Notes: generated by a model from the sequence alone, not told the origin. A DNA stretch of 64,000 nt from an uncultured Fodinibius sp. (GCA_913056235.1 CAJXMW010000001.1:248001-312000), one strand, 5' to 3'; positions 17,486 to 28,291 are shown, counted from the first letter of the stretch. Program-made: numbers and translations.

Positions 17486-18160
17486 TCTACTTTTTCGAGC
17501 TTCTTCAGTAGCAATACCAGTACCTACCAGTTTTAAGAAATTCTCGAAAAGGGCATCTACCGGGATCTCCATATCATCCAGAACTTCAAAATGGTGACCT
17601 ACTCCCTTCATATGACTAACAGTTGTTATACCGCGCGTGCTCGACCAGATCACTACTGCCAGCTCTTTGGGATCATAGCTGTCATCAACCGTACCATCCT
17701 GCATACCAATCTGAAGGGCCCGGATGATAAAGTTGAGGGCCTCCCGCCGATTCTCTTCACAGGACTGTGCAAATTCACTTTTCTCCAGCTCTTTCACGTC
17801 GCTGAGCGACTCATAGTACATAAATGCCTTAAAATAGTTGGGATTTTCGCGCACAAAGGTCAAGTACGTTTCCCCAATTAATCGTATCAACTCAATGCCG
17901 GTATGATCGTGCGCACTGGTGAAAACTTTCGAGAACCGAGCGTTCAGCATACTCGAACCGCGTTCGGTTATTGCAAGATATAACTCAGTCTTGTTTTTGA
18001 AATACAGGTATAACGTTCCTTTGCTTAGCTCAGCTTCTTCAGCTATTCCATCCATTGTGGACTGCTCTAGTCCTTTGGAGAAAATAATCTTCTCAGCCGC
18101 ATCTATGATCTGTTTTCGTCGGCGTTCCTTTTCTCGTGCTTTGCGTTCTTCTGTTCCCAT
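17483..18160 (-). CDS. TetR/AcrR-family transcriptional regulator
   Basis: The protein has 225 residues. The N-terminal HTH (about 15-62) reads IIDAAEKIIFSKGLEQSTMDGIAEEAELSKGTLY in sections typical of TetR, including GTLYLYFKNK. The C-terminal ligand domain is of unknown specificity. It is codirectional with and directly upstream of the tolC-adaptor-RND genes. Matching palindromes occur both 24 bp upstream of its own start and in front of tolC, so I infer autorepression plus control of the pump. This is the usual logic for AcrR-type regulators. Confidence 0.9.
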   Translation of the reverse strand: MGTEERKAREKERRRKQIIDAAEKIIFSKGLEQSTMDGIAEEAELSKGTLYLYFKNKTELYLAITERGSSMLNARFSKVFTSAHDHTGIELIRLIGETYLTFVRENPNYFKAFMYYESLSDVKELEKSEFAQSCEENRREALNFIIRALQIGMQDGTVDDSYDPKELAVVIWSSTRGITTVSHMKGVGHHFEVLDDMEIPVDALFENFLKLVGTGIATEEARKSR

Positions 18161-18183
18161 AAAATTCTATATTAACAAACAAA

Positions 18184-18196
18184 TGACTGATAGTCA
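18184..18196. promoter_or_regulatory. probable TetR autoregulatory operator
   Basis: TGACT-GAT-AGTCA is palindromic, located 24-36 bp upstream of the tetR start, and shares TGACTG..AGTCA with the operator at 17473-17485. Confidence 0.7.
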
Positions 18197-18797
18197 GAAA
18201 GTGACCAAAATAAAAAAGTATGAATATGTTATACAAACTTTTTAGCCTCAAAGTTTCCAAATCGATATAAAATAATTGTTAACAGTATAAAACGTTGGTC
18301 ACCCAACCTAACCTTTGGCGATTGCTTTACCCAAACTATAAACCTGAAATGGGAGGTAATCTCCCGCAAAACCATTGCTGAGCTTTGGCTATTCTTGTGG
18401 ATGCTGAATTTCCATTACCGGGAGCATTACGCTGATGAAATTTGGGTGCTACCAACAGCTTAGTTGCATGCTCTCTGGTTAATGTGATCAAAGACCAAAT
18501 ATATTGCCTTCCTTGTCATTGGGATACGCTTTTTAACCGTATTGGGAACTGGTTGAGAAATCCTCTGAGGTTACGGTGTGATAAACCCAACCATTTCTCA
18601 ATACAACTCAGACATCTCATTAATCAATTTGATCCCTTTGATCTGATTATATTAGAACAGAAAAAGCCTGGACATGTTACACGTTCCTTTTTCTTAAAGT
18701 TGGTTTGGTTTTTGTCGGGATCTATATAGAGCTGGATTTGATAAGATCAAATGGTCTTAAATTGAACACTTTTGTCGTTACCAACCAGACTCTCTCA
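18197..18797. other. 600-bp gene-free region
   Basis: I recognise no gene, RNA or mobile element here. Short open frames exist, but none has a recognisable motif or coding-like composition. A TTGAGAAAT word occurs at about 18552 and in inverted form at about 18592, a possible weak stem. It may hold a decayed gene too eroded to identify. Confidence 0.4.
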
Positions 18798-19964
18798 TCA
18801 CAACGGCAAGCTAACGGTAAAACAGGTTCCTTCTCCCTTGGCAGACTCCACTTCAATAGAACCGCCCTCTGCTCGAACCAGCCCTCGTACATGCTGCAGG
18901 CCAATACCGTAACTCACCTCTCCGGCCGTTCCCTCCGTGCCAAAAACTTCCTCTTGCTTATTAAAAGCCTCAACCTGGTCGGGATCCATACCTATCCCAT
19001 CATCTTTCACCGTGATTTGCAAGTGCTGGGCATCATTTTTCTCAAAGGCGACCTCTACACCGCCGCCCTCACTGGTGAACTTAAGAGCATTGGCCACGAG
19101 ATTGCCCACAATTTGGGTCATCTTGGTCACATAATAATGCGGCACTATTTCCTCTTCTACACCGTAATTCAAAGTCAAAGAGATCTCTTTGCTTTCCGCC
19201 TGTGGTCGATACAAACGATCAATTTTTTCAGGAAGTTTAACCAACGGTACTTTTTTTCGCAGCCGGTGCCTACTGTCATCGTCAACTGCTTGTAACATCG
19301 CCTCCATCTCATCAGAAATCGTTAGCGCACAATCCCGGATCATAGCAAGCTTTCTCTCCCTATTTTCGGTCACATCCTCATCTGTCAACATCTTAGTAAA
19401 TCCCACAATACCATTAATGGGGTTGCGCATATCGTGATTAAACTTATGAAACGTATCTTTAAGCTCATCCAATTTTGATACCATCTCCTTGAGATCTCGC
19501 TCTTTCTCAAGCTTATCAACAATTGCATCAGCAATATGCTGGAGCTGTTTCTTCTGCTGATCGTCGAGGTGCTTCGGCGTTGTATCGAGCACACACAGCG
19601 AACCAATATTCAAATCATCCGAAGTGGTTAGTTGCACGCCACAATAATAACGATACCATGGGCTCCCTTCCACGTACGCCCGATTATGGTATCGACTGTC
19701 ACTCTCTAGATCGTGCACCTCATGCGGCTCATTCTTAGCTACTGTATGCTGACAGATACTTTCTTCTTTAGCGAGCACTTTAAACTCTTCTTCGGTACGT
19801 GAGATCGTCCACTGGTTGTAAGCATCAATAATATTAATCTCACAGGTAACAGATCCTGTAATAGATTGCGCCAGTTCTACAAACGGACGTAGCTTTTCCT
19901 GATACTCATCCAGTTCCAATGCAAATGAGGACACTCCCCGAAGCCTGCTTAAGTTACTTTCCAT
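18798..19964 (-). CDS. GAF-domain sensor histidine kinase (orphan)
   Basis: The protein has 388 residues with no membrane segment, so it is a soluble sensor. A GAF domain (about 25-155) is followed by a short coiled coil, then a HisKA-like region with the phospho-accepting His177 in FNHDMRNPINGIVGF, and a GHKL ATPase domain with NLVANALKFTS, DDGIGMDP and GIGLQHVRGLV. The GAF sequence (SICQHTVAKNEPHEVHDL) resembles those in bacterial PAS/GAF kinases that sense redox or small ligands. No response regulator is adjacent, so its partner is elsewhere. Confidence 0.85.
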   Translation of the reverse strand: MESNLSRLRGVSSFALELDEYQEKLRPFVELAQSITGSVTCEINIIDAYNQWTISRTEEEFKVLAKEESICQHTVAKNEPHEVHDLESDSRYHNRAYVEGSPWYRYYCGVQLTTSDDLNIGSLCVLDTTPKHLDDQQKKQLQHIADAIVDKLEKERDLKEMVSKLDELKDTFHKFNHDMRNPINGIVGFTKMLTDEDVTENRERKLAMIRDCALTISDEMEAMLQAVDDDSRHRLRKKVPLVKLPEKIDRLYRPQAESKEISLTLNYGVEEEIVPHYYVTKMTQIVGNLVANALKFTSEGGGVEVAFEKNDAQHLQITVKDDGIGMDPDQVEAFNKQEEVFGTEGTAGEVSYGIGLQHVRGLVRAEGGSIEVESAKGEGTCFTVSLPL

Positions 19965-20183
19965 GGTAATTATTTGTTAGCCTTCAATATTTATGTACGC
20001 AAGAAGAAGTGAGATGGATTTATTTTTTTCATCCCAATACAGCTTACTTTTAAGCTATAAATTGATGGACAATATTACCCATATTATCTATATAACCTAA
20101 TAGCACCTTGCCTTACTCTCTAAAACCGTTTTCTAAAAGCTATTTTTTGCACGTACGAAAAGAGCGGGTCATGGCTCATCTGA

Positions 20184-21146
20184 TTACACGCGACTACCAC
20201 CGCTAAGCAGGTACAAAATAGCCATACGCACGGCCACACCATTAGTCACCTGGCTCAGGATAATCGAGCGATCGCTGTCGGCTACGGCACTATCCATTTC
20301 CACGCCGCGATTTACAGGGCCGGGATGCATGATCGTAAAATCGGGATACTTCTCGAGATGGCGTTCGGTTATCCCAAATAGCTGATGATACTCCCGAATG
20401 CTGGGAAATAGTTCGGTGCCATTTTCCTGGCGCTCCAGCTGTATTCGAAGCGCCATCGCAATATCACACCAGCCCAGGGTCTCTTCGAGATTGTGGGACA
20501 CCTCTGCACCCAGCTCGTGTACATGGGCCGGCATCATCGTTTGGGGGCCGCAGAGCGTGACGTTGGCCCCCAGCTTCAGCAATCCAATCACGTTGGATCG
20601 CACTACGCGGCTGTGAGCAATATCACCGATAATCGCAATATTTCGTCCTTCAAGGTTGGGATACACCTGCTGCATGGTAAACATGTCGAGCAGTGCTTGG
20701 GTAGGATGCTCATGCGCGCCGTCCCCGGCATTGATGATCGCCGCATCCACGCAGCGCGTTAAAAAGTGGGGCACGCCCGGACTTTTGTGCCGGACTACCA
20801 CCATATCAATTTTCATGGAGCTAATGTTGCGAATGGTATCCTTGAGCGATTCTCCCTTCTGCACACTCGATGATCCCTTGGAAAAGTTCACCACATCGGC
20901 CCCCATGCGTTTCTGGGCCAGCTCAAACGAGAGCTTGGTGCGGGTACTGTCTTCATAAAATAAATTTACGATGGTCTTATCCCGAAGCGTGGGTACTTTG
21001 GGCACCGGTCGATCTAAAATCTCTCTGAAATACTTGGCCTGCTCCAGCACGTACTGGATATCCTCTTTTGAATAGTCCGTGAGTCCCAACAGGTGCTTGT
21101 GGGCAAACTCATGGTCGGTATCTTTCAGCTCCAGCTCTTCGCTCAT
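20184..21146 (-). CDS. pyrB: aspartate carbamoyltransferase catalytic subunit
   Basis: The protein has 320 residues, the normal length. It catalyses carbamoyl phosphate + L-aspartate to N-carbamoyl-aspartate, the committed step of pyrimidine synthesis. Signature motifs are [15 protein letters not shown] (carbamoyl-phosphate loop), HPTQALLD and [10 protein letters not shown]. It follows pyrR with a TAATG overlap (stop and start share a base), so the pair is translationally coupled. No pyrI regulatory subunit or pyrC is adjacent. Confidence 0.95.
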   Translation of the reverse strand: MSEELELKDTDHEFAHKHLLGLTDYSKEDIQYVLEQAKYFREILDRPVPKVPTLRDKTIVNLFYEDSTRTKLSFELAQKRMGADVVNFSKGSSSVQKGESLKDTIRNISSMKIDMVVVRHKSPGVPHFLTRCVDAAIINAGDGAHEHPTQALLDMFTMQQVYPNLEGRNIAIIGDIAHSRVVRSNVIGLLKLGANVTLCGPQTMMPAHVHELGAEVSHNLEETLGWCDIAMALRIQLERQENGTELFPSIREYHQLFGITERHLEKYPDFTIMHPGPVNRGVEMDSAVADSDRSIILSQVTNGVAVRMAILYLLSGGSRV

Positions 21147-21697
21147 TATTGTTCCTCCTCATCCGGATTTTTCACAATATAGACCGCGTCTTCGTCATCC
21201 AGCTCTTTCACCTTCACGCTCACCTCTTCTTTCACATGTGTCGGCAATTTCGTGCCCACATAATCAGCACAAATTGGCAGCTCGCGGTGACCGCGATCCA
21301 CCATACAACAAAACTTGATGCTACTGGGCCGCCCATAATCCATCAGTGCATCCATAGCCGAACGCACCGTACGTCCCGTATAGAGTACATCATCAATCAA
21401 AATCACATCGCGCTCATACAAATCAAAGGGAATTTCGGTGACTTTCACTTCCGGCATCTTCAGCTTGGTCCTAAAATCATCGCGGTAGAAGGTAACATCC
21501 AGAACACCAAAGTCGAGCTGAAGGCCAAACTCTTGTTCGATCAACTCTACAATGCGCTTACCCATGTATACACCACGCGTTTGCATGCCGATGAGCGCCA
21601 ATCGTTGGGGATCGTCGTGCGGCTCCAGAAACTGGTGGGCAAATCGCAAATAGGTGCGACTCAGATCCTCGGCCGACATTATTTTTACAGAATTCAA
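21146..21697 (-). CDS. pyrR: bifunctional pyrimidine operon attenuator / uracil phosphoribosyltransferase
   Basis: A PyrR-type phosphoribosyltransferase: the PRPP motif [13 protein letters not shown], the [15 protein letters not shown] region, and [14 protein letters not shown] near the end. In Gram-positives PyrR binds pyr mRNA in response to UMP and causes attenuation; here it sits directly upstream of pyrB. I chose the TTG at 21697 (183 residues) because [14 protein letters not shown] then lines up with the family N-terminus; the frame extends to 21751, and an ATG at 21679 would truncate the first strand. No leader attenuator was identified. Confidence 0.85.
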   Translation of the reverse strand: MNSVKIMSAEDLSRTYLRFAHQFLEPHDDPQRLALIGMQTRGVYMGKRIVELIEQEFGLQLDFGVLDVTFYRDDFRTKLKMPEVKVTEIPFDLYERDVILIDDVLYTGRTVRSAMDALMDYGRPSSIKFCCMVDRGHRELPICADYVGTKLPTHVKEEVSVKVKELDDEDAVYIVKNPDEEEQ

Positions 21698-21876
21698 AGG
21701 CAGTAATTTAATTCGATCTTCACAGCTGGATGAATTTAGGGAATGACACAAAGTAACTCAATTTAAAATGTTTATTAAGCTTAATCGGAATTTTATTATT
21801 GCCAGCGCTTATTTCGTATTTTCAATCGAATAATAATACAAGCTACTTTCGATAATTAACTTCGACCAAGTCACCG

Positions 21877-22449
21877 ATGAACAAAGCTTTTTTCCTGGAT
21901 CGCGACGGCACCATCAACGTGGACTACAATTTTGTACACACACCGGAGGAATGGGCCTGGTGCGAGGGGGCGTTGAATGCCTTACAATGGATGAATGAAC
22001 ACGATTTCAAGATTATTATCGTCACCAACCAATCGGGCATTGCACGGGAGCGATATACCGAAGAGGATGTGGACCGCCTGCACAGCTGGGTTGACCAAGA
22101 ACTACAAAAACAAGATCTGGCGATTGACGACTGGTACTATGCTCCACACCATCCCAAGCATGATCTCAACGAGGAGTATGCACCTGCCGACCGCAAGCCG
22201 GGAACGGGCATGTTTGAAAAAGCTGCTAAAAAACACGACATCGATTTTGAGCAATCATATATGGCCGGCGACAAGCTTACGGATCTCAAACCTGCTGTTA
22301 AGCTTGGAATGACGCCCTTTTTTATTCGATCACGGCACGAAGCCGATCAGGATAAAGGCTGGCTCGCAAAACACAATATTGGCAGTTTTGATAACATTGG
22401 GCAGGTTATTGCACAGTTGGATCCATCTTATCAAACATCAATAAAATGA
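21877..22449 (+). CDS. HAD phosphatase, GmhB-like (heptose bisphosphate / histidinol phosphatase family)
   Basis: The protein has 190 residues. HAD motifs are intact: FLDRDGTIN with Asp8 and Asp10, IIVTNQSG, DRKPGTGM with Lys107, and MAGDKLTDL. The nearest family is GmhB, which removes the 7-phosphate from heptose bisphosphate for LPS core synthesis. The usual zinc-binding Cys residues are missing: the CPHHP site reads APHHP (Ala89) and the CDC before RKP reads PAD (103-105). It is divergent from pyrR and probably ends at the hairpin and T-run near 22447-22480. Confidence 0.8.
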   Translation: MNKAFFLDRDGTINVDYNFVHTPEEWAWCEGALNALQWMNEHDFKIIIVTNQSGIARERYTEEDVDRLHSWVDQELQKQDLAIDDWYYAPHHPKHDLNEEYAPADRKPGTGMFEKAAKKHDIDFEQSYMAGDKLTDLKPAVKLGMTPFFIRSRHEADQDKGWLAKHNIGSFDNIGQVIAQLDPSYQTSIK

Positions 22450-22520
22450 AGCGTGCAAGCTTCCTTCAGTAATTTTTTTTCCAATACATTACGCTCGCTG
22501 TTTGAAGGATCGACACTTCA
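22447..22520. repeat. REP-like hairpin pair (GAAGYGT family) and probable terminator
   Basis: TGAAGCGTGCAAGC..CCTTCA (22447-22468) and, in opposite sense, TTTGAAGGATCGACACTTCA (22501-22520) flank a run of eight Ts (22473-22480). The core is related to the palindromes at 6328-6399. The T-run could end the upstream phosphatase transcript. Confidence 0.5.
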
Positions 22521-22559
22521 GGCAATCAGATTATATGTTAACTTTTAAAATGACTTTTA

Positions 22560-23282
22560 ATGATTTCGATAGATTTTTGGAATACTCTCGTTCAAGCTGA
22601 GACAGGGGGCAGCACAAGACGCAACGTTCGTATCAAGGCTGTTCGAAACATCGCCAGCCAATATAACGATGCTATTACCGATGAAGAATATGACAAGGCC
22701 AAAAGTGTCGCTTCGGATAAATTTCATCACATTTGGCTGAATCACCAGCGTACCCCTGAAACCATAGAGCTTGTCAAAAGCATCCTGGATTACCTTGATA
22801 TCCCGGCCTCAAAAGAAGAGCAGGATTATCTGGTCAACGAATTTGAGGAATCACTTTGGGAAGGACCACCACAGCTTGCCGAGGGGGCCCTGGAAGTTAT
22901 TCCCAAACTTGCAGAACAGTATCCGCTGACACTGATATCGGATACCATGTATTCCCCGGGTCGCGTACTGCGTGAATACCTGGATCGGGCCGGACTTCAT
23001 AAATATTTCAAAGGCTTTGTGTTCAGCAATGAAACGGGAGTCAGCAAACCAAATCCCAAAGCATACAAGCAAGCACTACAAGCAACCGGCAGCTCCTTCG
23101 ATCAATCATGGCATATTGGCGACCGCTTGGACACCGACATCACCGGCGCTAAAAATATGGGCATGGGAGCGATATTATTTACGGAGTTCACCCGCTTGGG
23201 AAAGGATGAGGTTGAACCACAGCCTGACTTTATCTGCCAAAATTGGCAGGAGGTACTCAAGACGATCCGCAACAAGCATTAA
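22560..23282 (+). CDS. HAD-superfamily hydrolase
   Basis: The protein has 240 residues with a Rossmann-like HAD core and an alpha-helical cap (about 15-95). Motifs are IDFWNTL (nucleophile Asp5), [17 protein letters not shown] and [13 protein letters not shown]. The second catalytic Asp of the usual DxD is Trp7 here, a substitution seen in a subgroup of HAD proteins that I cannot assign a substrate. It follows the hairpin pair and is probably transcribed separately from the GmhB-like gene. Confidence 0.75.
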   Translation: MISIDFWNTLVQAETGGSTRRNVRIKAVRNIASQYNDAITDEEYDKAKSVASDKFHHIWLNHQRTPETIELVKSILDYLDIPASKEEQDYLVNEFEESLWEGPPQLAEGALEVIPKLAEQYPLTLISDTMYSPGRVLREYLDRAGLHKYFKGFVFSNETGVSKPNPKAYKQALQATGSSFDQSWHIGDRLDTDITGAKNMGMGAILFTEFTRLGKDEVEPQPDFICQNWQEVLKTIRNKH

Positions 23283-23380
23283 GGATGCTTAGCATTCTAC
23301 CGATGCCAAACAAAGATGCTGTTTTAAAGCCATAATTTTGTTAATGTTGTTATATAGCATTCACAAAACAGGCCAACGCC

Positions 23381-24397
23381 ATGAAACGCTTATCCACGTT
23401 GCTAAGCTTACTATTGGTAATAACAACAAGCGCATCGGCTCAGCTCATCAATCCCGACAGCGTTGCCCACATCCAACCCTATTGGTCTCCCGACGGTGAT
23501 CACGTCGCTTTTGCCTCGTCCATCTACGGCGATTTCGACATCTTTGTGATCGACCTGAACACCAATGAGATCCAAAATATAAGTGGTCACCCGGCCAATG
23601 ATTACTACCCGTCCTGGTCCCCTGATGGAAACGAAGTGGCTTTTTTCTCAGAGCGCGAACGCCAGTATCACTATGATCTGTCCTCGGCCGTGGATGAAGA
23701 ACGGGAGTTCTCGATCAGTGCAGCCCGCAGCGGCGACCTGCCGTCCTGGTCACCTGATGGACGCAATGTGCTCTACCATTCCAGTGAAGACGGTGACATG
23801 GATATCTACCTGCGCAATCGACACACTCAGGATATGCGTAAACTCACCTTCAATGATTCGACTGATGTATATCCATTTTTTTCTCCCAGTGGAGAAGAAA
23901 TCCTGTTTTTATCGAATCGCGATGGCAATATGGAAATCTATAAGATGCGTCCCGATGGCCAGGAGCAAACCCGGCTGACCTATTCCCCACACTCCATTGA
24001 GCTGGATCCCACATGGTCGCCCGATGGCAGCAGGATTGCATTCTCATCTGATCGAGAACGCGATTTTAATATCTACATGATGAATGCCGACGGATCCAAC
24101 CAAACGAAACTAACCTCCGATCCCCACTTTGATCTCGGCCCGCAATGGTCACCCGACGGCGAAAAACTGCTGTTTATTTCCAACCGCTACGGTGACTCGG
24201 ATATCTTCACCATCAATGCCGATGGCACAGATCTAAAACGGTTGACCGGACAAGGCGGGGACGACCATTATGCTTCCTGGTCACCCGATGGCGATGAAAT
24301 CTTATTTTGTTCAGATCGGAACGGAACCAATGAGCTCTATATTATGGATGCAGACGGCAGCAAACTGCGCAAAATACGAATCCGGGGATACCAATAA
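23381..24397 (+). CDS. periplasmic TolB-like beta-propeller (PD40 repeats)
   Basis: The protein has 338 residues with a classical signal peptide (cleavage after SASAQ). It consists of about seven PD40/WD40-like blades with the repeat W(S)PDG..I.F.S.RDG...IY....DG, for example TWSPDGSRIAFSSDRE and QWSPDGEKLLFISNRY. This matches the propeller half of TolB, without TolB's N-terminal domain. Such proteins act as periplasmic binding scaffolds. No tol/pal genes are adjacent, so I do not call it tolB. Confidence 0.8.
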   Translation: MKRLSTLLSLLLVITTSASAQLINPDSVAHIQPYWSPDGDHVAFASSIYGDFDIFVIDLNTNEIQNISGHPANDYYPSWSPDGNEVAFFSERERQYHYDLSSAVDEEREFSISAARSGDLPSWSPDGRNVLYHSSEDGDMDIYLRNRHTQDMRKLTFNDSTDVYPFFSPSGEEILFLSNRDGNMEIYKMRPDGQEQTRLTYSPHSIELDPTWSPDGSRIAFSSDRERDFNIYMMNADGSNQTKLTSDPHFDLGPQWSPDGEKLLFISNRYGDSDIFTINADGTDLKRLTGQGGDDHYASWSPDGDEILFCSDRNGTNELYIMDADGSKLRKIRIRGYQ

Positions 24398-24480
24398 TCT
24401 GCTTATAGTTACAAGCCTCATTAAACGTGTATAATAGGCAAATTGGTTAAATATCAGTTTAACATATCATTACGTTCATT

Positions 24481-25167
24481 ATGAGAAAGCTGGGATTATT
24501 ACTTTTATTTTTTATCATTATCACTTCTTCGTATGCACAAGACACCGAATATTCTGTTCACCTGAATTCGGGTTTGTTTTCTTTTAACGGAAAGTCGGCC
24601 ACTGAGTTTACCTATATCAACCAGCGATCAGACGGAAGTGCATACACCAATAATCCCTATGGAAGCAACAACGCTCTTTCGTATGGCCTAACGGGGCAGG
24701 CGCAGCGCATTACGCAAAGCCACTTCGTGTTTGGACTCCAATCAGGTTACGAAATCCTGCGCAGCAGTGTGCATATTACTGGACTCAACGCCCAGGTTGA
24801 GGCATCCGGCAACACCATCTTCCAACACACGTTTGTCAATATCTATCCCTTCCTAGGATACCGCTTTTCGGTTTGGGATTTTGATATGGATGTAACGGTT
24901 GGACCAGAAGCTGGCCTGCCGCTGAGCAGTAAAGAGATTGGTGAAGCCACACTCAATGATGGATCAACCATCAGCACAAACTATGAACGCAATAAACCAA
25001 ATACCGATTACCGTCTCCGCACTTCGGTAACCGGTCATTATAAAAAGTGGGGACTTTCGGTTGGTTATTCCTACGGGCTTTACAACTACCGCTCCGGCTG
25101 GGTCGGAGGCGTCAATAAAGCTTACGCCCGGTTTATACGATTTGGTATCTCATATGAGCTTTTCTAG
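24481..25167 (+). CDS. outer-membrane beta-barrel protein
   Basis: The protein has 228 residues with a signal peptide ending SSYAQ. The body alternates short amphipathic strands and polar loops (for example HFVFGLQSGYEILRSSVHITGL and WGLSVGYSYGLYNYRSG) and ends in a terminal aromatic residue (SYELF), as outer-membrane barrels do. I count roughly eight strands. Function is unknown. It overlaps the convergent DUF5694-like gene by 4 bp. Confidence 0.65.
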   Translation: MRKLGLLLLFFIIITSSYAQDTEYSVHLNSGLFSFNGKSATEFTYINQRSDGSAYTNNPYGSNNALSYGLTGQAQRITQSHFVFGLQSGYEILRSSVHITGLNAQVEASGNTIFQHTFVNIYPFLGYRFSVWDFDMDVTVGPEAGLPLSSKEIGEATLNDGSTISTNYERNKPNTDYRLRTSVTGHYKKWGLSVGYSYGLYNYRSGWVGGVNKAYARFIRFGISYELF

Positions 25168-25982
25168 TCCGATAAGTAATCAAGCGTTTCTACCAGCTTA
25201 GTATCGGGATGCATCTGTACAAATTCCCGTAGGAAATAGCCATGACTTGCACCAAAAATAGTAATAACTCGATCGCCCGGTTCGGCATTGTCTATAATGT
25301 TGGCAAAAATCTTAAGATTACGCTCGTACGACGATGAAATAGGTTTCGCTCCCATAAAATTTGAGCCGGCTCCCAACTCTAAACGTCTCATACGTACATT
25401 TTTCAGGCGATCACGATAGTCCTCGCTGTTTAGCCACTGCAGGATTTCGGAAAGCGTTGCATCCTTGTACAAGCGTTCCTGATAATCATCCATCCGTTGG
25501 TTCCAGTTATTATAAAAGTTGGTAAATTTCGGGGCATTGTTCTTGGCCCATCCCATCACTTCGCCGTAGGGCCAACTCAACTTATAATCCACCGCATACA
25601 CCGTGTTATGATTTAGACGCTTGGCCAGCCTAAGTCCAAGCTGCTGACGTTCATTCCGTGTAAGCTCGAGATTCCCTTTCCGATACTGTTGATAAAGACT
25701 ATCAAATTTGACGGAATCTTTATAAGCCGCTTCCAGCATAACTTTTGTTGGCTCAAACTGAGCCAGCGAGGTCAAAACCTCATCCAACTCCTCTTGATGT
25801 TTCGACGTCATGATATCGTACTGATCCGAGGAATGGTGGAAGTGGAAGGTTCCCAATACCATCACCTTAATCTTAGAGTTACGCTCAATCGTTATATCGT
25901 CGGATTGAGCAAAAACTGGCTGTGCAACAAGTGCAAGAAAAGCGAGACCAATGAATGCAAATTTATTAGCAGATAGAACCAT
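25164..25982 (-). CDS. secreted DUF5694-family protein
   Basis: I chose ATG 25982 (272 residues), because the signal peptide begins at MVLSANKFAFIGLAFLALV and is cleaved after PVFAQ; the frame extends to 26036. The start of the mature part, KVMVLGTFHFHHSSDQ, followed by PTKVMLEAAY and NTVYAVDYKLSWPYG, resembles DUF5694, distantly like the TraB/ChaN hydrolase group. The conserved GTFHFHH and the C-terminal FGASHGYFLREFV contain His residues that could bind metal. The function is unknown. Confidence 0.7.
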   Translation of the reverse strand: MVLSANKFAFIGLAFLALVAQPVFAQSDDITIERNSKIKVMVLGTFHFHHSSDQYDIMTSKHQEELDEVLTSLAQFEPTKVMLEAAYKDSVKFDSLYQQYRKGNLELTRNERQQLGLRLAKRLNHNTVYAVDYKLSWPYGEVMGWAKNNAPKFTNFYNNWNQRMDDYQERLYKDATLSEILQWLNSEDYRDRLKNVRMRRLELGAGSNFMGAKPISSSYERNLKIFANIIDNAEPGDRVITIFGASHGYFLREFVQMHPDTKLVETLDYLSD

Positions 25983-26184
25983 GAGTCGTGATTTATCATT
26001 ATTAAAACTAAGCAGCACGTACGTAGTTTCAGTCACATCGTTTCACTGATCTCTCCATCCATAGTCATGGGAAGATGGATACTGAAAAAACTGACAGTTG
26101 CGGCTCACTGTTTATTTATTGAGATTTCATGTGGTTTAAATGTGCCGATGAGTCAACCAATTCCAATATTTAGCCAAGGTCAAT

Positions 26185-26721
26185 TTGGATTCAGCATCCG
26201 AAAACCTATTGTTTGAAGAAGAACAGCACTTCCGCCAGATTTGGGCCTGGCTGATACTGCTGGGGGTTAGCTTTATGTTGACCTATGGTATGATTCAGCA
26301 GCTCTACCTGGGCATTGATTTTGGATCAAGTTCCATGTCTGATACCACTTTTGTGATCGTCTGGCTCATCTTTGCCTTGGGTTTTCCCATCGCTTTCTAT
26401 ACGGCACGCCTCACAACACGCGTCTATAGCGATCGACTAGCCATCCAGCTTTTTCCACTGCACTTTAACGAGCAAAGTTTTCCTCTTGATCAAGTTGAAG
26501 AAGTTCAGGCAACAACCTACCGCCCCATCCTGGACTACGGAGGCTGGGGCATCCGCTACGGACGTAAGGGAAAAGCATATAACGTTTACGGCAAAAAGGG
26601 CGTAAAGCTCCATTTTCAATCCGGACGGCCGCTGCTAATCGGATCACAAAAACCAAACGAACTAGCCCAGGTCTTGAAAAAAGCACGAAGCAACGCCTCA
26701 CAAAAAGAATCCTCCCAGTAG
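26185..26721 (+). CDS. membrane protein with C-terminal PH-like domain
   Basis: The protein has 178 residues and starts at TTG 26185, as no ATG precedes the conserved opening LLFEEEQHFRQIWAW. Two transmembrane helices (about 18-42 and 58-78) form an N-terminal hairpin; the remaining 100 residues look like a bPH/DUF-type beta domain ending in a charged tail. The opening and layout resemble DUF6141-like proteins, but I recognise it only loosely. No functional neighbour is evident. Confidence 0.65.
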   Translation: MDSASENLLFEEEQHFRQIWAWLILLGVSFMLTYGMIQQLYLGIDFGSSSMSDTTFVIVWLIFALGFPIAFYTARLTTRVYSDRLAIQLFPLHFNEQSFPLDQVEEVQATTYRPILDYGGWGIRYGRKGKAYNVYGKKGVKLHFQSGRPLLIGSQKPNELAQVLKKARSNASQKESSQ

Positions 26722-26846
26722 CCTGAAATTCTTGCCATTCATTTGTTATATTAACCGCTCTATTTTGATACACTACTCGGGCTGTTGATGCGCCCATATG
26801 TTGACGAGTTTAACGGAGGTAATTACTAACCCTACAGATTGTTGTT

Positions 26847-28061
<1,215 letters not shown>

Positions 28062-28104
28062 CTTATTTTGGGAGTAGAACGCTCTCAAAGCGATTTTGAT
28101 ACCC

Positions 28105-28146
28105 AGGCTTTCCAAGTCTTCAAAGTCTTGGAAAGCCTTTTTTATT
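28105..28146 (+). terminator. terminator after sucC
   Basis: The perfect 12-bp arms AGGCTTTCCAAG (28105-28116) and CTTGGAAAGCCT (28127-28138) are followed by TTTTTTATTT. Confidence 0.9.
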
Positions 28147-28177
28147 TGCATTCCATTTAACGACCATCAGCACGTTT

Positions 28178-28217
28178 CATTCATCCGACTTCAAGCCCAA
28201 AACTCGGATGAAGATCA
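28178..28217 (-). repeat. partial copy D of the 95-nt repeat (left half, inverted)
   Basis: On the minus strand this reads TGATCTTCATCCGAGTTTTG and continues to GTCGGATGAATG, matching positions 6-45 of copy A with about four mismatches in 40. The TTCATCCGA..TCGGATGAA stem is perfect here. Confidence 0.7.
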
Positions 28218-28291
28218 AGTCCTACTACGGAGATGTGAGTATCGATCTCCTGTCATAAGTTATAGATACTGAAACAAGCTCAACATGACAC

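Noticed and set aside
18442-18729. 95-codon open frame in the 600-bp gap after tetR
   Set aside because: No motif, no convincing start, and flanked by non-coding sequence; I do not call it a gene or a pseudogene.
26742-26767. Possible Bacteroidota-type promoter (TTTG..TATTTTG) before sucC
   Set aside because: The two boxes are spaced about 19 bp start to start, closer than the usual spacing for that promoter type, and the second box is imperfect.
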